Positions 46,915-55,447 of a stretch of DNA of 64,000 nucleotides are shown one piece after another. This DNA comes from Rhodobacter sp. GTDB lineage: Bacteria > Pseudomonadota > Alphaproteobacteria > Rhodobacterales > Rhodobacteraceae. Numbering within the stretch: position 1 is the stretch's first letter; every line of letters starts with the position of its first letter. The position numbers and the translations under genes were made by a program. The stretch lies in contig JADCEN010000011.1 in the NCBI GenBank assembly GCA_020250175.1, positions 62,001 to 126,000 on the forward strand. The letters are read 5' to 3'. The notes under the pieces were generated by a model. It saw only the letters and a program-made list of their open reading frames with translations, searched no databases and was not told where the DNA came from.

Positions 46915-47229
46915 ATGCACCTTAATCTTAACGAACTGTCGTTGAAAGACTTGAAAGACCTGCAGTCCCAGGTCGCGAAAGCGATCTCCACATTCGAAGA
47001 TCGCAAGAAGAAGGAAGCCCTTGCAGACCTTGAAGACAGGGCACGGTCCCTTGGATTCTCTCTGGCCGAGCTGACCGGTGCCACTGTCAGCCGCAAGCGC
47101 GCCCCTGCAACGGCAAAATATGGCAACCCCGCCGATCCGTCCGACACTTGGTCTGGACGCGGCCGCAAGCCCCGCTGGTTCGAGGCGGCCCTGAACGCCG
47201 GAAAGACGCCCGAAGACCTTGCGATCTGA
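46915..47229 (+). CDS. hvrA: H-NS family regulator HvrA
   Basis: A 104-residue H-NS-like protein. An N-terminal coiled coil (LNELSLKDLKDLQSQVAKAI to about residue 55) oligomerises, and the C-terminal DNA-binding motif is KYGNPADPSDTWSGRGRKPRWF. In Rhodobacter capsulatus, HvrA regulates light-responsive photosynthesis genes and lies beside regA. The start is the ATG at 46915 after a strong AAGGAGG. A long hairpin follows the stop by 2 bases. Confidence 0.94.
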   Translation: MHLNLNELSLKDLKDLQSQVAKAISTFEDRKKKEALADLEDRARSLGFSLAELTGATVSRKRAPATAKYGNPADPSDTWSGRGRKPRWFEAALNAGKTPEDLAI

Positions 47230-47230
47230 C

Positions 47231-47308
47231 GATGTCACCCCTGCCTGAACGGCGGCACCACAGCCGGTTCGGTCCGCTGTGGTGCCGCCGTTCCGGCAGG
47301 GTGACATC
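47231..47308. repeat. Long inverted repeat (hairpin) between hvrA and the HD-domain gene
   Basis: Arms at 47231-47264 and 47276-47308 are complementary over about 33 bases, with one mismatch and one bulge, around an 11-base loop. The arms begin GATGTCACCC and end GTGACATC. It follows the hvrA stop directly, between convergent genes, so it may act as a bidirectional terminator, though there is no T-run. The arms are much longer than a usual terminator stem and could instead protect the mRNA 3' end or represent a small mobile palindrome. Confidence 0.8.
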
Positions 47309-47376
47309 CCTGTTGCGGCCCGCCCCTGTTCCCGAACGATCCGGACTTGCGCCGACCCTGGCGCGTTGCACCGGGG

Positions 47377-47979
47377 TCACTCATCCGGGGTGCCGATCAG
47401 GGTTGCGTGGCGTTTCAGGAATGCTGACCTGACCTGGGCAGGCGGACGCAGCTGAATGACCAGGCCCGACACAACCTTCGCCTGCGGTGTCCCGAACAGA
47501 CGGTCGGCCTCGTCCTTGCGAAAACCGGCAATCTGGATGGCCTCCATCCAGGCTGACACCCGGTCTGCCCGCTTGATGGCAGCCTTGACCGGACCGGGCA
47601 GCACGGAGGGCAGGCCAAAGCGCAGGTGAACCGCTGCGGCAAGCCGCTCGTCCAGGGCACCATACCCCGGCCCCACTGCCGCCTTGACGGGGCTGATCAT
47701 GTCTCCGATCACATATTCCGGGGCGTCGTGCAGAAGGGCGGCAAGGCACCATTTCAGCGGTGCCTGTGGATTCATCCGGCAGAAAAGCTGTTCAACAAGC
47801 AGCGAATGTTCAGCGACCGAATAGGGCCAGTCGCCAAAGGTCTGGCCGTTCCAGCGCGCCACAAAGGCCAGACCATGTGCGATATCCTCGATCTCGATAT
47901 CCACCGGGGTCGGGTCCAGCAGGTCAAGCCTGCGCCCCGACAGCATTCGTTGCCACGCCCGTGCCGGTGTTTTCGCCAT
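47377..47979 (-). CDS. HD-domain phosphohydrolase (YfbR-like)
   Basis: A 200-residue HD-superfamily protein. The metal ligands lie in SVAEHSLLVEQL (His), LLHDAPEYVIGDMISPVK (His-Asp) and a later KRADRVSAWME. The fold resembles YfbR-type 5'-nucleotidases, but specificity is not evident. The start is the ATG at 47979 (MAKTPARAWQRML). On the same strand as the downstream-ending adh gene; converges with hvrA. Confidence 0.8.
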   Translation of the reverse strand: MAKTPARAWQRMLSGRRLDLLDPTPVDIEIEDIAHGLAFVARWNGQTFGDWPYSVAEHSLLVEQLFCRMNPQAPLKWCLAALLHDAPEYVIGDMISPVKAAVGPGYGALDERLAAAVHLRFGLPSVLPGPVKAAIKRADRVSAWMEAIQIAGFRKDEADRLFGTPQAKVVSGLVIQLRPPAQVRSAFLKRHATLIGTPDE

Positions 47980-48033
47980 GCTGCCCCCGTTTTGCGGCAA
48001 CATGGCGGTTCTGTGCCGCCTGCTCAAGCACCG

Positions 48034-49062
48034 TCACATCTGAAGAACGATCCGCCCGTCGATCTTGCCTGCCTTCATCCGGTCGAAGATGGCGTTGATG
48101 TTTTCCAGCCGGTCCCAGCTGAAATGCGATGCAACCTTGCCTTCTCCCGCGAACTCCAGCGCCTCGCGCAGGTCGTTCCGCGTTCCCACGATTGATCCGC
48201 GCACCGTGATCCGCTTCAGCACAATCTCGAAGATCGGCAGCGGAAAATCCCCAGGCGGCAACCCGACAAGAGACATGAATCCCCCCCGCCGAAGCATACC
48301 CACCGCCTGCCCGAACGCCGAATTGGAAACGGCAGTGACCAACACCCCATGAACGCCGCCGATCTGGCTTTGCAGTTCGGCTGCAACATCCATCTCTGCA
48401 GCGTTCAGCGTCAGGTCGGCCCCAAGACTGAGCGCCAGTGCCAGCTTGTCTTCGGCAATATCCACTGCAACCACATGCAGGCCCATTGCCCTGGCATATT
48501 GTACAGCCATATGGCCCAACCCGCCGATGCCGGAAATCGCCACCCACTGCCCTGGCTTTGCCTCGGTCTCTTTCAGGCCTTTGTAAACGGTGACGCCCGC
48601 GCAAAGCACCGGTGCCGCCGCCCCGAAATCCAGCGCGTCAGGCAGCAGCCCCACATAATCTGCATCTGCCCGAACAAAGTCGGCATAGCCCCCATCCACC
48701 GTATAGCCTGTCATCTGCTGACCCTCGCACAGCGTTTCCCAGCCGCCCACGCAGTGCGGACAGCGGCCACAGGCCGTATGCAGCCAGGGCGCGCCGATGC
48801 GGTCGCCTTCCTTCAGATGCGTCACGCCCGCGCCGACGGCGGCAACCTCGCCCACGCCTTCGTGCCCCGGAATGAACGGCGGATGCGGCTTGACCGGCCA
48901 GTCGCCAGAGGCCGCGTGCAGATCCGTATGGCACACGCCCGATGCGCGTACCCGCATCAGCACCTGCCCGGGGCCAATCACGGGCACCGGCACCTCACGG
49001 ATTTCCAGCGGCGCGCCCAACCGGGTTACAACCGCAGCTTTCATCGTTTTCGGCAGTGACAT
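48034..49062 (-). CDS. Zinc-dependent alcohol dehydrogenase (AdhA/AdhP type)
   Basis: A 342-residue MDR alcohol dehydrogenase. Catalytic zinc ligands are Cys44 ([10 protein letters not shown]) and the His in [11 protein letters not shown] (about 67). The structural zinc has the [15 protein letters not shown] cysteine set, and the NAD loop is [15 protein letters not shown]. It likely oxidises primary alcohols or reduces aldehydes with NAD(H). The start MSLPKTMK is at 49062, or at the ATG 18 bases later. Divergent from ahcY. Confidence 0.92.
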   Translation of the reverse strand: MSLPKTMKAAVVTRLGAPLEIREVPVPVIGPGQVLMRVRASGVCHTDLHAASGDWPVKPHPPFIPGHEGVGEVAAVGAGVTHLKEGDRIGAPWLHTACGRCPHCVGGWETLCEGQQMTGYTVDGGYADFVRADADYVGLLPDALDFGAAAPVLCAGVTVYKGLKETEAKPGQWVAISGIGGLGHMAVQYARAMGLHVVAVDIAEDKLALALSLGADLTLNAAEMDVAAELQSQIGGVHGVLVTAVSNSAFGQAVGMLRRGGFMSLVGLPPGDFPLPIFEIVLKRITVRGSIVGTRNDLREALEFAGEGKVASHFSWDRLENINAIFDRMKAGKIDGRIVLQM

Positions 49063-49214
49063 CTTTCAGCTCCATTGTGGCCGTCACGGCAGCCTGCACC
49101 AATGCCCGCGCACCTGCCTTGACATCGATCAAACCCTGCGGTTTTTCGGCGTTGCCCGCCATCCGGGCACCTGCTATGTGACCCGCCCAAAGCAAACCCG
49201 TAGCAGAGGCTGCC

Positions 49215-50606
49215 ATGAAGGACTTTATCGTCAAGGATGCTGCACTTGCCGCCTTCGGCCGCAAAGAGCTGACCATCGCTGAAACCGAAATGCCCGGCCT
49301 GATGGCGCTGCGCGAGGAATTCGGCACATCCCAACCGCTGAAGGGGGCCCGGATCGCCGGCAGCCTGCATATGACCATCCAGACGGGTGTTCTGATTGAA
49401 ACCCTCACGGCCTTGGGGGCCGACGTGCGCTGGGCCTCGTGCAACATCTTCTCGACCCAGGATCATGCAGCGGCGGCCATTGCCGAAGCAGGCGTTCCGG
49501 TCTTTGCCATCAAGGGCGAAACACTGGAAGATTACTGGGCCTATACCGACATGATCTTTCACTTCCCCGAAGGCACCTGCAACATGATCCTGGATGACGG
49601 TGGCGATGCCACGCTGTACATCCTGATGGGCGCGCGGGTTGAAGCCGGCGAAACCGATCTGATCGCCGTGCCGACCAGCGAGGAAGAGGTCTGCCTGTTC
49701 AACCAGATCCGCAAGCGCCTTGCCGCTTCGCCCGGCTGGTTCACCCGGCAGCGCGACGCGATCCGCGGCGTGTCCGAGGAAACGACCACCGGCGTTCACC
49801 GGCTGTATGATCTGCACAAGAAGGGCCTGCTGCCCTTCCCGGCAATCAATGTGAATGATTCGGTGACGAAATCGAAATTCGACAACAAATACGGCTGCAA
49901 GGAATCGCTGGTCGATGGAATCCGCCGCGCCACCGATACGATGATGGCGGGCAAGGTGGCGGTCGTCTGCGGCTATGGCGATGTGGGCAAGGGGTCTGCC
50001 GCCTCGCTTCGGGGGGCCGGTGCCCGCGTGAAAGTGACCGAAATCGACCCGATCTGTGCGCTGCAGGCGGCGATGGACGGCTTTGAAGTGGTGGTGCTGG
50101 AAGATGTGGCGCACGACGCCGATATCTTCATCACCACGACCGGCAACAAGGACGTGATCCGTCTGGAGCATATCCGCGAGATGAAGGACATGGCCATTGT
50201 CGGCAACATCGGCCACTTCGACAATGAAATCCAGATTGCTGCCCTGCGCAATCACAAATGGACGAACATCAAGGATCAGGTGGACATGATCGAGATGCCG
50301 TCCGGCAACCGGATCATCCTGCTGTCCGAAGGGCGTCTCTTGAACCTTGGCAATGCCACGGGCCATCCGTCTTTCGTGATGTCGGCCAGCTTTACCAACC
50401 AGGTTCTTGCGCAGATCGAGCTATGGACGAAGGGTGCCGATTATGCGCCCGGCGTCTACATCCTGCCAAAGCACCTTGACGAAAAGGTGGCGCGTCTGCA
50501 CCTGAAGAAGATCGGCGTCAAGCTGACCGAGCTGAAGCCGGATCAGGCCACCTATATCGGCGTGTCTGTCGAAGGCCCGTTCAAATCCGATCACTACCGC
50601 TACTGA
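49215..50606 (+). CDS. ahcY: Adenosylhomocysteinase
   Basis: A 463-residue NAD-dependent hydrolase splitting S-adenosylhomocysteine into adenosine and homocysteine, which clears the methylation product inhibitor. It has MADIALAEFG-like N-terminal residues (here [13 protein letters not shown]), [17 protein letters not shown], the NAD loop [10 protein letters not shown], and a C-terminal SDHYRY. In Rhodobacter capsulatus, ahcY lies near hvrA with a LysR gene hvrB between; no hvrB is seen here. The 150-base leader has a possible CTGCTA/TAGCAG stem (49171-49206) but no SAH-riboswitch pattern that I recognise. Confidence 0.97.
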   Translation: MKDFIVKDAALAAFGRKELTIAETEMPGLMALREEFGTSQPLKGARIAGSLHMTIQTGVLIETLTALGADVRWASCNIFSTQDHAAAAIAEAGVPVFAIKGETLEDYWAYTDMIFHFPEGTCNMILDDGGDATLYILMGARVEAGETDLIAVPTSEEEVCLFNQIRKRLAASPGWFTRQRDAIRGVSEETTTGVHRLYDLHKKGLLPFPAINVNDSVTKSKFDNKYGCKESLVDGIRRATDTMMAGKVAVVCGYGDVGKGSAASLRGAGARVKVTEIDPICALQAAMDGFEVVVLEDVAHDADIFITTTGNKDVIRLEHIREMKDMAIVGNIGHFDNEIQIAALRNHKWTNIKDQVDMIEMPSGNRIILLSEGRLLNLGNATGHPSFVMSASFTNQVLAQIELWTKGADYAPGVYILPKHLDEKVARLHLKKIGVKLTELKPDQATYIGVSVEGPFKSDHYRY

Positions 50607-50611
50607 TGCCC

Positions 50612-50639
50612 GCCGCGCCCGGACCTGTCCGGGCGCGGC
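50612..50639 (+). terminator. Strong GC hairpin after ahcY
   Basis: A 13-bp perfect inverted repeat (GCCGCGCCCGGAC and its complement) with a 2-base centre starts 5 bases after the ahcY stop. No T-run follows (CTGCTTC), so it may act with Rho or as a 3' stabiliser. It is the natural end of the ahcY transcript. Confidence 0.65.
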
Positions 50640-50827
50640 TGCTTCGGATTGGCCCTGTCACACCGCTGGCACGGGCAGTGGCGGGCAAGCCTTTCTTGGT
50701 GCCGGAATCTGCTTTTGGCCCGGTGCGTTTCGCTTGACCTTGCGACCACATGCATATCACGCTGCGCTGCGCGGGGCGATTGTGAGGGCCGCCTGCGTGA
50801 CACGACGGGCCAAGAGGAGCGAAACAC

Positions 50828-51169
50828 ATGAGCAAAAGAGACGAACTGATTTCAAAATATGCCGAAGATCTGCGCACCAAGTGCAGGATTGAACCGGACA
50901 TGGCGCTTTTGACCAAGGTCACGATTGGTTGCGGCCCGGCGATTTACAACGCCGATTCCTCGACCCTGGCCGGGACGGAAGCGCGGGAACTTGAAACCGT
51001 CAAGGCCAATTTCCTGATCAGGAAGCTTGGACTGGCCGATGGTCCAAAGCTGATGGAAGCGATCACGGCCGCCATGGACACCTATGGAAGGTCCGAACGC
51101 AACAAGTATCGCGCCGTGGTCTATTACATGCTGGTGAAGCATTTCGGAAAAGAAGGCGTGTACGCCTGA
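50828..51169 (+). CDS. DUF2853 family protein
   Basis: A 113-residue cytosolic protein starting MSKRDELISKYAEDLRTKC. Conserved features are KVTIGCGPAIYNADSSTLAGTEARELETVKANFLIRKLGL and the C-terminal YRAVVYYMLVKHF, matching DUF2853. A GGAG element precedes the ATG. The function is unknown. The 220-base gap from ahcY probably carries its promoter. Confidence 0.85.
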   Translation: MSKRDELISKYAEDLRTKCRIEPDMALLTKVTIGCGPAIYNADSSTLAGTEARELETVKANFLIRKLGLADGPKLMEAITAAMDTYGRSERNKYRAVVYYMLVKHFGKEGVYA

Positions 51170-51347
51170 CGGCGATGCAGATCGGCCATCTTCCGTGCGC
51201 GGGCCGCGCCGGTGACGGCCCTTTGGTAAAATTCGCGGTTCTTGCCATTTGCGCGAAGCTGCGCCTGTCCGTAGGTTCACGTCATCAGGGCAGGACGCCC
51301 GGGACCTTTATCGAACACGTGTGGTGCGAAGGGAGCACGTGGGGTGG

Positions 51348-51387
51348 ATGGAGGGTCCCGTCGGGGTCGGGGCCCTCCATTTTTTTT
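51348..51387 (+). terminator. Intrinsic terminator
   Basis: A 12-bp stem (ATGGAGGGTCCC with GGGGCCCTCCAT, one G-U pair), a 9-base loop and eight T residues make the clearest Rho-independent terminator in the window. It is on the plus strand, 179 bases after the DUF2853 stop. The unusual distance suggests either a long 3' UTR or a small RNA between 51170 and 51387; the rest of this 302-base gap shows no gene. Confidence 0.85.
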
Positions 51388-51471
51388 GGCAAGAGACAAG
51401 ACAATCCAACGGTGACCTTGCCGGTCATGGCATGATCGGCACAGGGAGTGGCCGGATCGGAACCCTGCACG

Positions 51472-51891
51472 TCACGGGTCCACGCCGCCCAGACGGCAGA
51501 CGATTTGCCATTCGTCCCTGGTCACGGGCTGCACCGACAGGCGGGTGTTGCGGACCAGAACCATGGTCTCAAGTCCCGGCTGCACCTTGCACGCGTCCAA
51601 AGTGACGGGTCGCAGGAACGGGCGCAGCGCGCGCAGCGTCACGCAATCCCAGCGCGGGTCATCGGTGCTGCTGTCTTGCGCGCTTTCCCGGATCACTTCA
51701 ACAATGCCGACAATCGCCTTGCCGATGTTGGAATGATAGAAAAATCCCAGATCGCCCCGCTTCATCGCACGCATGTTGTTGCGCGCCTGGTAATTCCTGA
51801 CTCCCTGCCATTCCTCTCCGGCATCGCCCTTGGCCGCCTGTTGGTCCCACCCCCAGGCGTCAGGTTCGGATTTGAAAAGCCAATACGCCAT
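51472..51891 (-). CDS. EVE domain protein
   Basis: A 139-residue protein, almost entirely an EVE domain: YWLFKSEPDAWGWDQ, EEWQGVRNYQARNNMRAMKRGDLGFFYHS and a conserved GLETMVLVRNTRLSVQP ending. EVE domains (PUA-like fold) bind modified bases such as 5-methylcytosine derivatives in nucleic acids. The start is the ATG at 51891 (MAYWLFKSEPD), sharing one base with the YciI stop, so the two are cotranscribed. Confidence 0.92.
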   Translation of the reverse strand: MAYWLFKSEPDAWGWDQQAAKGDAGEEWQGVRNYQARNNMRAMKRGDLGFFYHSNIGKAIVGIVEVIRESAQDSSTDDPRWDCVTLRALRPFLRPVTLDACKVQPGLETMVLVRNTRLSVQPVTRDEWQIVCRLGGVDP

Positions 51892-52163
51892 CACCCGATC
51901 ACCTTTTTCCATTCCCGGATCGCGACAGACTGGAAAAGGCCCGCTTTCGCATAGGGATCGGCGGCAGCCCAGGCCCTGGCCTCGTCCATTGACGCGACCG
52001 AAAGGATGACAAGGGAACCGGTCATGGCCCCGCTTTCATCCAGAAAGGGCCCGGCCATTTCCACCACGCCCGACGCGGCGATATGGGCCAGATGGGCCTC
52101 CCGGTTCTCAAGCCGGGTCTGAAGCGCGCCGGGCTTGTCGATACAGATCAGGGCTGCACGCAT
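51891..52163 (-). CDS. YciI family protein
   Basis: A 90-residue ferredoxin-like-fold protein with the YciI pattern: RAALICIDKPGALQTRLENREAHLAHI (putative catalytic His) and GPFLDESGAMTGSLVILSV, then DPYAKAGLFQSVAIREW. The function is unknown in general. It is preceded on the same strand by the gpsA relic and tsaD, matching a tsaD-gpsA-yciI-EVE order recalled for relatives. Confidence 0.88.
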   Translation of the reverse strand: MRAALICIDKPGALQTRLENREAHLAHIAASGVVEMAGPFLDESGAMTGSLVILSVASMDEARAWAAADPYAKAGLFQSVAIREWKKVIG

Positions 52164-52166
52164 GTC

Positions 52167-52271
52167 TCACTCCTGTTTCAGCGGTCTGGAAAGCAGCACG
52201 TTTGGCCGGTCCCGCGCAGGCGCAATGGCCAGTGCCATTCCGGATGCAGCGCTGCGGGGAACGCAGGTCAC
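52167..52271 (-). pseudogene. gpsA: gpsA relic (glycerol-3-phosphate dehydrogenase), 34 codons left
   Basis: A minus-strand frame of 34 codons begins with a GTG overlapping the tsaD stop and ends before yciI. Its first part, ending GMALAIAPARDRP, aligns codon for codon with a typical GpsA N terminus (GxGAFGTALAIALARDRP), with several substitutions including loss of the NAD-binding glycines. The second part, VLLSRPLKQE, resembles GpsA C-terminal ends. About 290 residues are missing between. The position between tsaD and yciI is where gpsA lies in related genomes. It cannot make an enzyme. Confidence 0.65.
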
Positions 52272-53365
52272 GCCTTTGACCCCCGCTTGCCGGACCCGAT
52301 CATCGCAGGCGCGGTCTGATCCAGCGGCCAGCGCGGGCGGGCGGCAAGATCAAGGCCGTCGACATGGCCGTCGCGGTAGCGCTCGATCCCGGCCCAGGCG
52401 ATCATCGCGGCATTGTCCGTACACAGATGAAGTGGCGGGGCGACAAAGCGCACCCCGTCCGCATCGCAGACCCGCATCAAGGCGCTGCGCAGCACCGCAT
52501 TGGCGGCAACGCCGCCGGCAACCGCAAAAGCAGCGTCCACGGGCCGGGCAGCCAGGTACAGATCAAGCGCACGGCGGGCCTTTTCCGCCAGCACATCCGC
52601 CACCGCCGCCTGAAAGCCCGCGCAGAGATCGCGGCGATCCTGAACGGTCAGGCCGCCCTTTTCCGCAATCAGGCCATCGCGGGCGCGCAACAGGGCGGTC
52701 TTGAGGCCGGAAAACGAAAGATCACACCCCGGTCTGTCCAGCAGCGGGCGGGGAAAGGCAAAGCGGCGCGGGTCGCCCAGCGCGGCTTCGGCCTCTACTG
52801 CCGGGCCGCCCGGTTGCGGCAGGCCAAGAAGCCTGGCGGTTTTGTCAAAGGCCTCGCCCGGCGCATCGTCGATCGTGCCGCCCAGCCTGCGGAACGCCTG
52901 CGGACCGGCGACACTCAGAAACTGGCAGTGCCCGCCCGAGACGAGGAGCATGAGGTAAGGATACCGCAACCCGTCGGTCAGGCGCGGGGTCAGCGCGTGG
53001 CCCGCCAGATGGTTCACCCCGACAAGCGGCAGTCCCGTTGCGGCAGCCACCCCCTTGGCACACATGACACCTGACAGCACGCCACCGATCAGTCCCGGCC
53101 CGGCGGTCACCGCGACAGCATCCAGATGCCCAAGGCCAAGCCCGGCCCTGGCCAATGCCTCTTCAATGCACAGGTCCAGCCGTTCCACATGGGCGCGCGC
53201 CGCAAGTTCCGGCACGACACCGCCGAAAGGCGCATGCAGGGCCGTCTGCGACTGGACGACCGAGCACAGGATTTCAGGCGGCATGTCGGCGCGATGACGC
53301 ACGATGGCCGCTGCGGTATCATCGCAGCTGCTTTCCAGTCCAAGAAAGGTCAGGGTCTTCTGCAT
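52268..53365 (-). CDS. tsaD: tRNA N6-adenosine threonylcarbamoyltransferase TsaD
   Basis: A 365-residue ASKHA-fold protein. Motifs are [27 protein letters not shown], the metal-binding histidines in [14 protein letters not shown], and the nucleotide loop [11 protein letters not shown]. TsaD transfers threonylcarbamoyl to A37 of tRNA with TsaB and TsaE. The start is the ATG at 53365 ([13 protein letters not shown]); the open upstream frame overlaps hemD and is not coding. Divergent from hemD across 73 bases. Confidence 0.96.
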   Translation of the reverse strand: MQKTLTFLGLESSCDDTAAAIVRHRADMPPEILCSVVQSQTALHAPFGGVVPELAARAHVERLDLCIEEALARAGLGLGHLDAVAVTAGPGLIGGVLSGVMCAKGVAAATGLPLVGVNHLAGHALTPRLTDGLRYPYLMLLVSGGHCQFLSVAGPQAFRRLGGTIDDAPGEAFDKTARLLGLPQPGGPAVEAEAALGDPRRFAFPRPLLDRPGCDLSFSGLKTALLRARDGLIAEKGGLTVQDRRDLCAGFQAAVADVLAEKARRALDLYLAARPVDAAFAVAGGVAANAVLRSALMRVCDADGVRFVAPPLHLCTDNAAMIAWAGIERYRDGHVDGLDLAARPRWPLDQTAPAMIGSGKRGSKA

Positions 53366-53438
53366 CGCGTACTGATTGCCAGTGTGATCCCGCGCAGGTA
53401 ACACCGCAGGCATGGCCCGACAATCCCGGCAGGTCCAG

Positions 53439-54155
53439 ATGCCTTCCTTCCTTCTGACCCGACCCGCAGCGGCGGCAGACCGCTTTGCCCGGTCGCTGCG
53501 CGCCCGCTTCGGATCAGGGATTCGCATCGTCATCTCGCCCGTGCTGACGCCAAAGCTTCTGGCACCGCCCATTCCCGCAGGGCCCTTCGCTGCGCTGGTC
53601 TTCACATCGGAAACCGGTGTTGCGGGGTTTCGGCAAGTCTCCGCCGACAGGCATCTTCCCGCCTGGTGCGTGGGTGAAAGAACCGCCGCCGCCGCGCGGG
53701 AGGCAGGTTTTGACACCAGATCGGCGGCGGGCGATCTTGCGGCGCTGGTCGCAGCGATTGCGCGCGCGGGGGCGACGGGCCCCTTCCTGTATGCCAGGGG
53801 CCGGGACACTGCCGGAAGCCTGACCAACAGCCTGAAATCCTTCGACATCACTGTCGAAGAGGTGGTGGTCTACGAACAACAGGCCGCGCCGCTGACGCCG
53901 GTGGCCACGGCGCTTCTGGCCGATGACGGACCGGTGCTTGCGCCGCTGTTTTCACCCCGTACCGCCGCCCTGTTCTGCGCCGAACCATCCGTGCGCTGCC
54001 GCCGCGCCCCCCTGTTGATCGCCGCGCTCAGCCCGGCAGTTGCCGCCGCCTGCACCGGCGCGCAGGCGCAACAGACAGTCTGCGCCACCCGTCCGGATGC
54101 CGAAGCCATGCTGGATGTGATCGGAAGTCTTCTTGCCACTGCCGCGCAGCCTTGA
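53439..54155 (+). CDS. hemD: Uroporphyrinogen-III synthase
   Basis: A 238-residue two-domain protein that closes hydroxymethylbilane into uroporphyrinogen III. The family is poorly conserved; recognisable parts are [30 protein letters not shown], the second-domain [10 protein letters not shown] and [10 protein letters not shown], and the position before the mitofilin-like and HemY-like genes. No hemC is present nearby. The start is the ATG at 53439; an ATG at 53412 would add nine residues. Confidence 0.83.
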   Translation: MPSFLLTRPAAAADRFARSLRARFGSGIRIVISPVLTPKLLAPPIPAGPFAALVFTSETGVAGFRQVSADRHLPAWCVGERTAAAAREAGFDTRSAAGDLAALVAAIARAGATGPFLYARGRDTAGSLTNSLKSFDITVEEVVVYEQQAAPLTPVATALLADDGPVLAPLFSPRTAALFCAEPSVRCRRAPLLIAALSPAVAAACTGAQAQQTVCATRPDAEAMLDVIGSLLATAAQP

Positions 54156-54230
54156 TGCCCGGCTGTTGCCGGGCGTAAGGTCTGGATGAAGTTCAGGCCC
54201 GCAGGCCGGTCAGCCAAAAAGGACACCCCG

Positions 54231-55436
54231 ATGCCAGTCGACGAGAAGCGTTCTGATGATGACACCCGCGCCGAGACTGTCCGGGCGGACGACAGGGCAG
54301 AGGGGGAACTGATCTCGGACGCGCTGGCAGAGCCTGCGTCCAGACCGGCCCCTCCGGCCCCCCCGCGCCGACAGGCAGGGGGCGGCGCATTTCCGGGCAT
54401 GGTTCTGGGCGGCATTCTGGCTGCTGCCGCAGGCTTTGGGCTGGCCCGTGTGGTTCCGGGCGGATGGCCGCTGCAGGACAACTCTGCGCTTGAGGCACAG
54501 GTCAAGACGCAGGCGGACGCGCTGGCAGACGTGAAATCGCAGCTTGCCGATCTGGCGGCGCGTCCCGCAGGGACGGCACCTGATGAAATTGCCGCCCTGA
54601 AGGCCGATCTGGAAAAGCGTCTGGCCGGTTTGCCCGACGTGGTTGATCCTGCACCTCTGATCGCCCGCGCGACCGAGGGGATCGAGGCCGTGATCGCCGC
54701 CCTCGACAGCCGCCTGACCCAGATCGAACTGCGTCCGACCGGTCCTGGCGGGGCCGCATCGGCAAGCGCGCTGGCGGCCTACGACCGCCAGTTGCAGGAC
54801 CTGCGCGCCCAGATTGCAGCCCAAAGCGCGCAGAAAAGCGATGTCGCCGCCCGGATCGAGGCCGCCGCCGCCGAAGCAGAAGCACAGGTGGCTGCGGCTG
54901 CACAGGAAGCGGAACGCCTGAAGGCCGAGGCCGAGGCCACAGCCCGCGCCGCCACCATCGCCGCCGCGCTGGGCCGCATCCGCGCCGCGCTGGAAGCTGG
55001 CGGTCCCTACAGCGGGGCCATCGACGATCTGACCGCCGCAGCTGTGCAGGTTCCTGCAGATGTTGCAGGCTTTGCCGGGTCAGGCGTGCCGACCCTGACG
55101 GACCTGCAGCGCAGCTTTCCCGCCGTTGCAAGGGATGCGCTGACTGCGGCGCTGCGGGCGCAGACAGACACCGGCTGGGGCGACAGGATTGCGGCATTCC
55201 TGCGCACCCAGACCGGTGCCCGGTCACTTTCTCCGCGCGAGGGGACTGATCCGGATGCCATTCTGTCCCGGGCAGAGGGCCAGCTTGCAAATGGCGATAT
55301 TCCTGCCACCCTCGCCGAACTTGGCACCTTGCCCGGCCCGGCAAAGGACATTCTTGCACCCTGGGTCGCGGATGCCGAAGCCCGGCAAAAGGCGATTGCG
55401 GCCCTGTCTTTGCTTTCAGCCGCCGCTGCGGAATAG
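54231..55436 (+). CDS. Mitofilin-like membrane protein (COG4223)
   Basis: A 401-residue protein with a proline-rich N terminus, one membrane helix near residues 40-58 (GGAFPGMVLGGILAAAAGFGLA), a long coiled coil rich in Ala, Glu and Gln (about 75-245), and a C-terminal globular domain. This layout and the hemD/HemY neighbourhood match alphaproteobacterial mitofilin (Mic60) relatives, which shape intracytoplasmic membranes. The start is the ATG at 54231 after AAGGAC; one at 54186 is in frame. Confidence 0.82.
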   Translation: MPVDEKRSDDDTRAETVRADDRAEGELISDALAEPASRPAPPAPPRRQAGGGAFPGMVLGGILAAAAGFGLARVVPGGWPLQDNSALEAQVKTQADALADVKSQLADLAARPAGTAPDEIAALKADLEKRLAGLPDVVDPAPLIARATEGIEAVIAALDSRLTQIELRPTGPGGAASASALAAYDRQLQDLRAQIAAQSAQKSDVAARIEAAAAEAEAQVAAAAQEAERLKAEAEATARAATIAAALGRIRAALEAGGPYSGAIDDLTAAAVQVPADVAGFAGSGVPTLTDLQRSFPAVARDALTAALRAQTDTGWGDRIAAFLRTQTGARSLSPREGTDPDAILSRAEGQLANGDIPATLAELGTLPGPAKDILAPWVADAEARQKAIAALSLLSAAAAE

Positions 55437-55447
55437 GGAAAGTCTTC

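Noticed and set aside
49063-49214. SAH riboswitch in the ahcY leader
   Set aside because: Only a CTGCTA/TAGCAG stem and a GCCCG/CGGGC stem are visible; the known conserved core is not recognised.
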